A DNA stretch of 5,830 nucleotides from Candidatus Altimarinota bacterium (GCA_008015855.1 SSGK01000049.1:1-5830), one strand, 5' to 3'. Numbered from the stretch's first letter, positions 1-4,430 are shown. A program made the numbers and translations. Notes: generated by a model from the sequence alone, not told the origin.

Positions 1-6
1 ATGAGT

Positions 7-42
7 AAATAAAGTGAACATTTTTGTTCACTTTATTTTTTT
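7..42 (+). terminator. Intrinsic terminator of an upstream gene
   Basis: The sequence AAAGTGAACA (11-20) pairs perfectly with TGTTCACTTT (25-34) across a TTTT loop. The stem extends outward through A/T pairs, and a T-rich tract follows to 42. The bases before it read ATG AGT AAA TAA in one frame, so the stop of an upstream gene could lie at 10-12, but twelve bases cannot prove that. The A-rich left flank could also let the hairpin end transcription on the other strand. It separates the upstream unit from the tRNA genes. Confidence 0.8.
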
Positions 43-97
43 ATCTTTCCTATTTTCCCTTAGCATATGCGATTTTTATAAAAGTATCAAAAAAAAT

Positions 98-125
98 TTG
101 CATATACAAAAAAAACTTATATATT
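98..125 (+). promoter_or_regulatory. Candidate promoter of the tRNA-Asp/tRNA-Ala unit
   Basis: TTGCAT (98-103) resembles a -35 box, and TATATT (120-125) resembles a -10 box after a 16-nt spacer. Transcription would start about 132, shortly before the mature tRNA-Asp 5' end at 146. The preceding terminator makes a new promoter necessary here. The region is very A/T-rich, so chance matches are easy and the exact boxes are uncertain. The stretch 43-97 holds nothing else I recognise. Confidence 0.5.
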
Positions 126-145
126 TCCTCTCGCGTTACGAATTT

Positions 146-222
146 GGTGCTATAGCTCAGTTGGTTAGAGCGCTGCCCTGTCACGGCAGAGGTCGCGAGT
201 TCGAGTCTCGTTAGCACCGCCA
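146..222 (+). tRNA. tRNA-Asp (anticodon GUC)
   Basis: This is a complete cloverleaf. The acceptor stem is GGTGCTA (146-152) with TAGCACC (212-218), the D stem GCTC/GAGC, and the anticodon stem CTGCC/GGCAG around loop CTGTCAC with anticodon GTC at 180-182. The variable loop has 5 nt, and the T arm is GCGAG/CTCGT around TTCGAGT with one G-U pair. The discriminator is G, and CCA is encoded at 220-222. The gene lies 15 nt upstream of tRNA-Ala, so both are probably processed from one transcript. Confidence 0.97.
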
Positions 223-237
223 TTTTTTCTCATTTGT

Positions 238-314
238 GGGGCCTTAGCTCAGTTGGCTAGAGCGCCTGTTTTGCACGCAGGAGGTCAGGAGTTCGACTCT
301 CCTAGGCTCCACCA
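238..314 (+). tRNA. tRNA-Ala (anticodon UGC)
   Basis: This is a complete cloverleaf. The acceptor stem GGGGCCT (238-244) pairs with AGGCTCC (304-310) through one G-U pair. The D stem is GCTC/GAGC. The anticodon loop TTTGCAC gives anticodon TGC at 272-274, and the T arm is AGGAG/CTCCT around TTCGACT. The discriminator is A, and CCA is encoded at 312-314. It is co-oriented with tRNA-Asp and probably co-transcribed. No canonical terminator follows directly; the long hairpin at 328-376 is the first structure downstream. Confidence 0.97.
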
Positions 315-327
315 CTTTGTTAATTAT

Positions 328-376
328 ATGAGGATTGTACAATTCATGAACAATTCATTGATTGTAGAAACCTCAT
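328..376 (+). repeat. 49-nt imperfect palindrome (long hairpin) after the tRNA pair
   Basis: Bases 328-350 fold back on 354-376 around the 3-nt loop CAA. Of 23 paired positions, 19 are Watson-Crick and one is G-U. Mismatches are at 334/370, 337/367 and 345/359. The ends are ATGAGG and CCTCAT, and the middle stem is TACAAT/ATTGTA. A run of nine T follows after about eight bases (385-393), farther than in a standard intrinsic terminator. It could be a 3' processing or termination structure for the tRNA transcript, a regulatory leader for the small gene at 402, or a dispersed palindromic repeat. Part of its left arm recurs at 2673-2692. Confidence 0.75.
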
Positions 377-401
377 CTCTTGTATTTTTTTTTCTGAATT
401 T

Positions 402-614
402 ATGTGACTTCGTAATAAAAGACCTCATTCTAAGGTGTATTCTGTTCGTCAGAAGGGTGTGTATTCTGGAAAGAAAATCGAGAATGCCATTAAGCATTTC
501 AAGAAGCTCCAACAGCGTATTGCTTTTGAGGGTGAAACACTCTGGCTTAAGAATGCTATGTCTCTCGTTCTTGCTAAGTTCAAGAAGTTTGCTATTAACC
601 CTAACAAGATTTAA
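402..614 (+). CDS. Small basic protein of unknown function (70 aa, UGA as second codon)
   Basis: I do not recognise this gene. Reading TGA at 405-407 as glycine opens a 70-residue frame starting MGLRNKRPHSK and ending in TAA. It is rich in Lys and Arg, with a basic N-terminus, a central Lys-rich segment of likely helix and a Lys-containing tail. It has no membrane segment or cysteine. Coding is supported by codon choice like that of tuf (AAG for Lys, CGT for Arg, GCT for Ala, CTT for Leu) and by a second small gene starting 2 nt after its stop. Its position between tRNA genes and tuf, and its basic charge, suggest an RNA- or ribosome-associated protein; that is inference only. The frame is open upstream to 324, but 402 is the first ATG. 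No Shine-Dalgarno is present. Confidence 0.6.
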
Positions 615-616
615 TT

Positions 617-703
617 ATGCCACGACTTACGACTTACGCTCATAAGAAGCTTAAACGAGCTGTTGATCGCATAAATAAGAAAATGAAAAAAACAAAGAAA
701 TAA
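617..703 (+). CDS. Tiny basic protein of unknown function (28 aa)
   Basis: The ATG lies 2 nt after the TAA of the preceding small gene, so the two are probably translationally coupled. The product is 28 residues, starts MPRLTTYAHKK, and is largely Lys/Arg with a KK-rich C-terminal end, stopping at TAA. It resembles the size and charge of the smallest ribosomal proteins, but I see no match to bL34, bL36, bS21 or Thx and do not assign one. The A-rich end of the gene runs into T-rich sequence (704-717) that may weakly terminate. It could also be a chance frame; the tight coupling and strong basic bias argue against that. Confidence 0.45.
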   Translation: MPRLTTYAHKKLKRAVDRINKKMKKTKK

Positions 704-707
704 TTTT

Positions 708-734
708 TTGATTTTTTCAGTTTTTCGATACAAT
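708..734 (+). promoter_or_regulatory. Candidate tuf promoter
   Basis: TACAAT (729-734) is a plausible -10 box. A poor -35 match, TTGATT (708-713), lies 15 nt upstream; TTTTTG (705-710) is an alternative with an 18-nt spacer. Transcription would start about 741, giving a pyrimidine-rich leader of roughly 28 nt. The surrounding GATACAATTTCAT resembles the motif at 2673-2692 before tRNA-Leu, which supports a shared promoter element. Confidence 0.4.
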
Positions 735-768
735 TTCATTCGCTTTTTACTAATTATTTTTTTCTATT

Positions 769-1962
769 ATGGCAACTTTCGATCGTTCAAAGCCACATGT
801 GAACATTGGTACTATTGGACACGTAGATCATGGTAAGACAACAACTACTGCAGCTATTAGTAGTGTTCTTTCTAAGAAGTATGGTGGTGATGCATTTGCG
901 TTTGATCAAATTGACGCTGCTCCAGAAGAAAAGGCACGTGGTATTACAATTAATACTGCTCATATTGAATATTCTACAGCTGCTCGTCACTATGCTCACG
1001 TTGACTGTCCTGGACATGCTGACTACGTAAAGAACATGATTACTGGTGCTGCTCAGATGGATGCTGCGATTCTTATCGTTGCTGCTACTGACGGACCAAT
1101 GGCTCAAACTCGTGAACATATTCTTCTTGCTCGTCAAGTAGGCGTTCCTTATATCGTTGTTTTCATGAATAAGTGTGACATGGTTGATGATGCAGAAATG
1201 CTTGACCTTGTTGAAATGGAAATTCGCGAACTTCTTTCTAAGTATGAATTCCCTGGTGATGATACTCCAGTAATCCGTGGTTCAGGACTTGTTGCTCTTG
1301 AAAATCCTACTGATTACGATAAGGCATGGGGAGCTAAGACAATTCTTGAACTTTTCGATGCTATTGAAGCATACGTTCCAGTTCCTGAACGTGCTCTTGA
1401 TAAGCCATTCATCATGCCAGTTGAAGATGTATTCTCAATTAAGGGTCGTGGTACAGTAGTTACTGGTAAGATTGAACAAGGTATCATTAAGGTTGGTGAT
1501 GAAATCGAAATCGTTGGTATCCGTGATACAGTTAAGACAACTGTTACTGGTGTAGAAATGTTCCACAAGTCTCTTGATCAAGGACAAGCTGGTGATAACG
1601 CTGGTCTCCTTCTCCGTGGTATTGAACGTACTGATGTTGAACGTGGACAAGTTCTTGCTAAGCCTGCTTCTATTAAGCCTCATACTAAGTTTGAAGCTGA
1701 AGTATACGTACTTACAAAGGAAGAAGGTGGACGTCATACTCCATTCTTCCAAGGATACAAGCCTCAATTCTACTTCCGAACAACTGATGTTACTGGTGCT
1801 ATTGAGCTTCCAGCTGGTGTAGAAATGGTTATGCCTGGTGATAACATTCAAATGACCATCACTCTTGGTGCTCCAATCGCTATGGATCAAGGTCTTCGCT
1901 TCGCGATTCGTGAAGGTGGTCGTACTGTTGGTTCTGGAGTTGTTGCTAAAGTTATTGAGTAA
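769..1962 (+). CDS. tuf: Elongation factor Tu
   Basis: EF-Tu delivers aminoacyl-tRNA to the ribosomal A site as a GTP complex. The 397-residue product is close to the usual 390-400 and complete. The GTPase domain (about 1-200) shows G1 GHVDHGKT (17-24), the switch I segment RGITINT (57-63), G3 DCPGH (79-83) with the catalytic His83, and G4 NKCD (134-137). The G5 motif reads SGL (172-174) where most EF-Tu have SAL, and residue 26 is Thr where Leu is usual. Domains 2 and 3 are intact, ending with the RFAIREGGRTVG segment. No in-frame TGA occurs, and Gly is mainly GGT/GGA. The start follows a T-rich leader without Shine-Dalgarno. Downstream lies rpsJ, as at the classical str/S10 junction; fusA and rpsG are not directly upstream. 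Confidence 0.99.
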   Translation: MATFDRSKPHVNIGTIGHVDHGKTTTTAAISSVLSKKYGGDAFAFDQIDAAPEEKARGITINTAHIEYSTAARHYAHVDCPGHADYVKNMITGAAQMDAAILIVAATDGPMAQTREHILLARQVGVPYIVVFMNKCDMVDDAEMLDLVEMEIRELLSKYEFPGDDTPVIRGSGLVALENPTDYDKAWGAKTILELFDAIEAYVPVPERALDKPFIMPVEDVFSIKGRGTVVTGKIEQGIIKVGDEIEIVGIRDTVKTTVTGVEMFHKSLDQGQAGDNAGLLLRGIERTDVERGQVLAKPASIKPHTKFEAEVYVLTKEEGGRHTPFFQGYKPQFYFRTTDVTGAIELPAGVEMVMPGDNIQMTITLGAPIAMDQGLRFAIREGGRTVGSGVVAKVIE

Positions 1963-1980
1963 TTCTATCGTTTCATGTAG

Positions 1981-2003
1981 TCTCGGAGAGTATATCTCCG
2001 AGA
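1981..2003 (+). other. Perfect 9-bp stem-loop in the tuf-rpsJ gap
   Basis: TCTCGGAGA (1981-1989) pairs perfectly with TCTCCGAGA (1995-2003) around the loop GTATA. It begins 19 nt after the tuf stop codon. No T-tract follows, so it is not a canonical intrinsic terminator. It could stabilise or mark the 3' end of the tuf mRNA, or be a processing site between tuf and rpsJ. Confidence 0.7.
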
Positions 2004-2039
2004 TTCATGAGATTGTAATATTCTCACTATTCGTCATTG

Positions 2040-2057
2040 CAGGTATTTTTATACCTG
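2040..2057 (+). other. Second stem-loop before rpsJ
   Basis: CAGGTAT (2040-2046) pairs perfectly with ATACCTG (2051-2057) around TTTT. A second ATACCT at 2070-2075 could compete for the same left arm, so two alternative folds are possible. The stem lies 33 nt before the rpsJ ATG, in what is probably its untranslated leader. This could be a control element or a chance structure in A/T-rich sequence. Confidence 0.5.
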
Positions 2058-2090
2058 GTAAGACCTTACATACCTAATTGTTTTTCTTTT

Positions 2091-2429
2091 ATGGCTACAA
2101 AAAAAGCAGCTACAAAGAGTTCTACCGGAAAAATCCGTATTACCGTTCGTGCTTTTGAACATCGTATTGTTGATGAAGCAGTTGCAAAAATTGTTGCAAC
2201 AGCAAAGGATAGCGGAGCTATCGTAGTAGGACCAGTACCTCTTCCAACTCGTATTGAGAAGATTACAGTAAATCGTTCAACATTCGTAAATAAGAATGCT
2301 CGTGAACAGTTTGAAATTCGTCGACATAAGCGTCTTATTGATGTTATGGAGCCTACTTCAAAGACACTTGAACTTCTTCAATCTATTAACATCCCTTCAG
2401 GTGTTGGTGTTGAAATCAAGGTTATGTAA
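2091..2429 (+). CDS. rpsJ: 30S ribosomal protein uS10
   Basis: uS10 is a 3' head protein of the small subunit and also the NusE transcription antitermination partner. The product is 112 residues, slightly longer than the usual 102-105 because of a Lys/Thr/Ser-rich N-terminal tail of about 12 residues before KIRITVRAFEHR. Family landmarks are the GPVPLPTR loop, the NREQF-like segment NAREQFEIRRHKR, and the C-terminal GVGVEIKVM. A longer frame from a TTG at 2037 exists, but its extra residues are hydrophobic, unlike uS10, and encoded by the stem-loop leader; the ATG at 2091 after a T-rich stretch is the right start. It follows tuf as in str/S10 order, but rplC does not follow it. No in-frame TGA is present. 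Confidence 0.97.
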   Translation: MATKKAATKSSTGKIRITVRAFEHRIVDEAVAKIVATAKDSGAIVVGPVPLPTRIEKITVNRSTFVNKNAREQFEIRRHKRLIDVMEPTSKTLELLQSINIPSGVGVEIKVM

Positions 2430-2440
2430 TTTATATATAC

Positions 2441-2446
2441 TATAAT
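2441..2446 (+). promoter_or_regulatory. Possible -10 box directly before rpmB
   Basis: A perfect TATAAT sits 11 nt before the rpmB ATG. If used, transcription would start about 2453 and give an almost leaderless mRNA. No good -35 box lies at the normal distance; TTGAAA at 2410-2415 is about 25 nt away. The rpsJ-rpmB gap is only 28 nt, so co-transcription is equally possible and this may be A/T-rich start context only. Confidence 0.3.
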
Positions 2447-2457
2447 TTTAGATTATT

Positions 2458-2655
2458 ATGGCTCGCGTTTGTCAGCTTACAGGTAAGAAAACATCTGTTG
2501 GAAATAATGTATCACACTCGGTTCGTCGCACAAAGCGTCGTTTCTATCCAAATCTTTTTTGGCGTAATGTTACAGATCCACAAACTGGACTTGTACTTCG
2601 TCTCCGTCTTTCTGCTAAGGCTATTAAGACACTTAAGAAGAAAGGAATACTCTAA
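2458..2655 (+). CDS. rpmB: 50S ribosomal protein bL28
   Basis: bL28 is a large-subunit protein. The 65-residue product starts MARVCQLTGKK and carries the family's GNNVSHS segment, the TKRRFYPNL core, and a C-terminal LRLSAKAIKTLKKKG. Homologues range from about 60 to 78 residues, so it belongs to the shorter class and ends just after the KKG turn. Only one cysteine (Cys5) is present, so no zinc-binding CxxC pair. It follows rpsJ by 28 nt and precedes tRNA-Leu. No in-frame TGA, no Shine-Dalgarno, and no terminator hairpin after the stop, so read-through into tRNA-Leu is possible. Confidence 0.96.
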   Translation: MARVCQLTGKKTSVGNNVSHSVRRTKRRFYPNLFWRNVTDPQTGLVLRLRLSAKAIKTLKKKGIL

Positions 2656-2672
2656 TTTTTATATGGGGTCTC

Positions 2673-2692
2673 GAGGATACAATTCATGAACA
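2673..2692 (+). promoter_or_regulatory. GAGGATACAATTCATGAACA motif before tRNA-Leu, possible promoter
   Basis: This 20-nt segment nearly repeats the left arm of the hairpin at 328-376 (GAGGAT plus TACAATTCATGAACA there, with a 3-nt difference), and its core resembles GATACAATTTCAT before tuf. TACAAT (2678-2683) could be a -10 box with transcription starting near 2690, about 30 nt before the tRNA. No clear -35 box is seen. A small AGGAT/ATCCT hairpin (2695-2707) lies between it and the tRNA. The alternative is a short dispersed repeat. Confidence 0.4.
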
Positions 2693-2721
2693 GGAGGATT
2701 TTATCCTTGCTCACCCTTTCT

Positions 2722-2808
2722 GCCCGGATGGTGGAATTGGTAGACACGCAGGACTTAAAATCCTGTTCCCTCGTTGGAGTACGGGTTCGATTCCCGTTCT
2801 GGGCACCA
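2722..2808 (+). tRNA. tRNA-Leu (anticodon UAA)
   Basis: This is a class II tRNA of 87 nt. The acceptor stem GCCCGGA (2722-2728) pairs with TCTGGGC (2798-2804) through one G-U pair. The anticodon stem CAGGA/TCCTG encloses loop CTTAAAA with anticodon TAA at 2756-2758. The long variable arm at 2766-2780 is typical of Leu, and the T arm is ACGGG/CCCGT around TTCGATT. Discriminator A is the expected leucine identity base, and CCA is encoded at 2806-2808. It is inserted between rpmB and rpsP, 38 nt before the rpsP start, so it may share a transcript with rpsP. Confidence 0.97.
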
Positions 2809-2846
2809 TCTCTCTATCGATAATTAATTTTTCTAAATTTACTTTT

Positions 2847-3071
2847 ATGTTGAAAATTCGTCTCTCTCGAGTAGGTCGAAAACATGTAGCAAAATATCGA
2901 GTTGTTCTTACTGAACATCGTCAAAGTGCAAAGCATGGATTTATTAAGGTTCTTGGTTCTTATGATCCACATACAAAGACTCTTAATATGGATATGGAAC
3001 TTGCTGAACAATATATTAAGAATGGTGCTCAGTATTCTGAGACTGTTGCAAAGATTCTTGCTCGTAAATAA
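2847..3071 (+). CDS. rpsP: 30S ribosomal protein bS16
   Basis: bS16 is a small-subunit body protein needed for assembly. The 74-residue product is at the short end of the usual 75-90. It begins MLKIRLSRVGRKHVAKYRVV, followed by the family's GFIKVLGSYDPHTK segment and the C-terminal AEQYIKNGAQYSETVAKIL helix (compare WxxxGAxxSxxVxxLL). No in-frame TGA is present. The start follows an A/T-rich leader without Shine-Dalgarno. A terminator follows at 3077-3104, then khpA, reproducing the common rpsP-khpA(ylqC) order, although rimM and trmD do not follow. Confidence 0.97.
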   Translation: MLKIRLSRVGRKHVAKYRVVLTEHRQSAKHGFIKVLGSYDPHTKTLNMDMELAEQYIKNGAQYSETVAKILARK

Positions 3072-3076
3072 TTCCT

Positions 3077-3104
3077 TCCCGCATAATGCGGGATTTGGTT
3101 TTTT
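3077..3104 (+). terminator. Intrinsic terminator after rpsP
   Basis: TCCCGCA (3077-3083) pairs with TGCGGGA (3087-3093) around the loop TAA, a G/C-rich stem, followed by TTTGGTTTTTT. It begins 5 nt after the rpsP stop codon. The T-tract is interrupted by GG, so termination may be partial and allow some read-through to khpA. Confidence 0.8.
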
Positions 3105-3109
3105 CTGAT

Positions 3110-3143
3110 TTTACGTTTTATCGTCCATTTCTTTTATTATAGT
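3110..3143 (+). promoter_or_regulatory. Possible khpA promoter
   Basis: TTTACG (3110-3115) and TATTAT (3135-3140) or the overlapping TATAGT (3138-3143) are weak -35 and -10 candidates with long spacing (19-22 nt). The start codon is at 3156. The call rests mainly on the need for a promoter after the rpsP terminator. Confidence 0.25.
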
Positions 3144-3155
3144 AACTTATATAGT

Positions 3156-3407
3156 ATGGATGCAAAGTTGTTTCTTGATACGATCGTTCGCTCATTGGTT
3201 GATAATGTTGATGCTATTTCTATTGAACAAAAGGAAGATGAATTAGGAACGCTTCTTCTCTTGAAGGTTGATGTAGCCGATATGGGTGTGATTATTGGAA
3301 GGTGAGGGAAAACGGTAGATTCTATTCGTACCGTTCTTCGTGTTTTTGGTTCAAAACATTGAGCAAGAGTTAACTTAAAACTTATTGAAGAAAAGCCAGC
3401 TGTATAG
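3156..3407 (+). CDS. khpA: KH-domain RNA-binding protein KhpA (YlqC family), with UGA-Gly codons
   Basis: Under code 25 this gives 83 residues, matching the 75-85 of KhpA. KhpA proteins are single KH-domain RNA binders, linked to sRNA and cell-division control in Firmicutes. The core MGVIIGRGGKTVDSIRTVLR carries the KH GxxG loop as G48-R49-G50-G51. Gly50 is TGA at 3303-3305; Gly69 is TGA at 3360-3362, just before ARVNLKL, the final strand. With UGA as stop the protein would break inside its RNA-binding loop. It ends in TAG. Its place directly after rpsP is the classical one and supports the assignment independently. The start ATG at 3156 follows an A/T-rich leader without Shine-Dalgarno. Confidence 0.9.
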
Positions 3408-3418
3408 TTGGCTTTTTT
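3391..3418 (+). terminator. Terminator overlapping the end of khpA
   Basis: AAAAGCCAGC (3391-3400) pairs with GTTGGCTTTT (3407-3416), including one G-U, around the 6-nt loop TGTATA, followed by further T. The left arm encodes the last khpA codons and the TAG stop (3405-3407) lies in the loop and the right-arm edge. A ribosome finishing translation would cover the hairpin, so termination and translation may compete. Confidence 0.85.
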
Positions 3419-3460
3419 AAATTTTATTGTAAAATAAATTTTACTTCTTCGCATTTTTTA

Positions 3461-3466
3461 TATAAT
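3461..3466 (+). promoter_or_regulatory. Possible -10 box before the pilin-like pair
   Basis: A perfect TATAAT follows the khpA terminator. The -35 region is weak (TTTTAC at 3439-3444, 16-nt spacer). The box lies within an inverted repeat GCATTT (3451-3456)/AAATGC (3469-3474). Transcription would start near 3473, which favours the ATG at 3495 over the one at 3471 for the next gene. Confidence 0.45.
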
Positions 3467-3494
3467 AGAAATGCATATTTATTCATATTTCTCT

Positions 3495-3896
3495 ATGGAT
3501 GTTTTTCAGGCATATGATGTTGAGGCCTTGCTTCCTTTTCTTATTGCCCTCGTTGTAGTAATTGCCTCGTTCATTTCTATACTGTATGTGATTCTTGGAT
3601 GATTTCAGATGGTATTGTCATGATGAGAAGAGGAAAAGGTAAAAAAGGCGATTAATAGTATTCGGTTTTCTGTTTTTGGGGTAATTGTTATTATTTTTGT
3701 AATTTATATTTTTCCGGTTATTGCGGATATGATTGGCTTTCCGCTTACGAAGGAATATGTAAATCCAGAAGTGGTATTTGAAAATGTTCAAAAAATTATT
3801 AATTTTATTTTTCAATCAGACTCTTCATCTTCTTGACTCGAATTTGATTCACTTCCTCTTGATAACGAACTTCCTCCCGATTTTATTGATTTATAG
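3495..3896 (+). CDS. VirB2/TrbC-like T4SS pilin-family membrane protein, first paralogue
   Basis: With TGA read as Gly this gives 133 residues ending in TAG. Hydrophobic helices lie at about 12-34 and 57-77, joined by the short charged loop SGGEEEKVKKAINSIR (42-57). This GG..SGGxEEKVKxA plan is that of the small T4SS pilin-like proteins common in CPR genomes (VirB2/TrbC-like); in VirB2 the loop faces the cytoplasm and the subunits build a pilus. Gly36, Gly43, Gly44 and Gly114 are TGA; 43 and 44 are two consecutive TGA codons in the conserved loop. After helix 2 comes an amphipathic stretch and a Ser/Asp/Glu-rich acidic tail. There is no obvious cleavable signal peptide. An ATG at 3471 would add eight residues, but the TATAAT at 3461-3466 argues against it. 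The next gene is a clear paralogue. The family call is from memory of the motif. Confidence 0.8.
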
Positions 3897-3933
3897 AATT
3901 ACTTTTATATACTCATTTCATAACTTTCTTCCT

Positions 3934-4377
3934 ATGTTTTTCGATCTTATTCCTTCTATTCATGCTGCTTCCACTGAACCCATTATTGATCCATCTGTTG
4001 CATATGCTCCTGGGGATATAGTAACAATTGGAGTTTCTCTTATTGTCCTTATTGCGGGTTTATTTGCGGTACTTTTCATTATCTGGGGTGGTGTTATGCT
4101 CATATTATCCGGTGGTAAGGATGAAAAAGTAAAACCAGCCATTAATAGTATACGTTATGCGGTTCTTTGAGTAGTGATTATTGTGATTTCCATTTTTGTA
4201 GCCCCAAAAGTAGGTGATCTTCTCGGGCTGAATGTTTCTCAATATCTTTCGGCAAAGACTATTTTTTCAACTATAAAGGTATTGGCAAATCGTATATTTG
4301 GTACTCCCGATTCTACCAACACGCTCATTGATTCATCGGATTCAATAGGAGATGATTTTACAAATTTAGAGTTATAA
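3934..4377 (+). CDS. VirB2/TrbC-like T4SS pilin-family membrane protein, second paralogue
   Basis: The 147-residue product is read through one TGA (4168-4170, Gly79) and ends in TAA. It repeats the neighbour's plan: helix 1 at about 29-51, WGGVMLILSGG, the loop KDEKVKPAINSIR, helix 2 at about 75-90, then an amphipathic segment and a Ser/Asp-rich acidic tail. The N-terminus ends in a signal-peptidase-like IHAAS but is short. The frame stays open and hydrophobic upstream of the ATG at 3934 without another ATG after the previous gene, so a non-ATG start giving a full signal peptide is possible. Read with the standard code it would stop after the loop and lose helix 2. The 37-nt gap to the first paralogue and the terminator after this gene suggest a two-gene operon. 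No T4SS ATPase or channel gene is in view. Confidence 0.8.
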
Positions 4378-4396
4378 TTTTAGCTTATATACATTG

Positions 4397-4430
4397 AAAA
4401 ACCTCTTTTTAAAAGAGGTTTTTTCTTTTT
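4397..4430 (+). terminator. Intrinsic terminator after the pilin-like pair
   Basis: AACCTCTT (4400-4407) pairs with AAGAGGTT (4413-4420) around a 5-nt loop. Flanking A/T pairs extend it to 4397-4423, and a T-rich tail follows to 4430. The tail overlaps the proposed -35 box of gyrA. Confidence 0.88.

Noticed and set aside
1..12. A mini frame ATG AGT AAA TAA at the window edge
   Set aside because: It may be the last codons of an upstream gene, given the terminator behind it, but twelve bases cannot show a gene or its frame.
253..645. A 130-codon standard-code frame over tRNA-Ala and the small genes
   Set aside because: It begins inside the tRNA and overlaps, out of frame, the code-25 small gene that has better codon use; its product is low-complexity Leu/Ser/Arg.
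704..717. A terminator after the 28-aa gene
   Set aside because: Only A-rich and T-rich tracts are present with no G/C-containing stem; too weak to call.
2037..2090. An 18-codon TTG-start extension of rpsJ
   Set aside because: The extra residues are hydrophobic, lie in the stem-loop leader and have no counterpart in uS10; the ATG at 2091 gives the expected protein.
2692..2697. AGGAGG, the only perfect Shine-Dalgarno-like sequence near a gene
   Set aside because: It lies 24 nt before tRNA-Leu with no start codon at proper distance, so it is more likely part of the small AGGAT/ATCCT hairpin or chance.
3137..3454. A 105-codon minus-strand frame
   Set aside because: It is antisense to khpA, whose KH motif and synteny after rpsP are clear; the frame also runs through the khpA terminator.
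3778..3933. An ATG start at 3778 for the second pilin-like gene
   Set aside because: This would overlap the end of the first paralogue by about 120 nt out of frame; the ATG at 3934 after that gene's stop is more sensible, although a non-ATG start between 3897 and 3934 remains possible.
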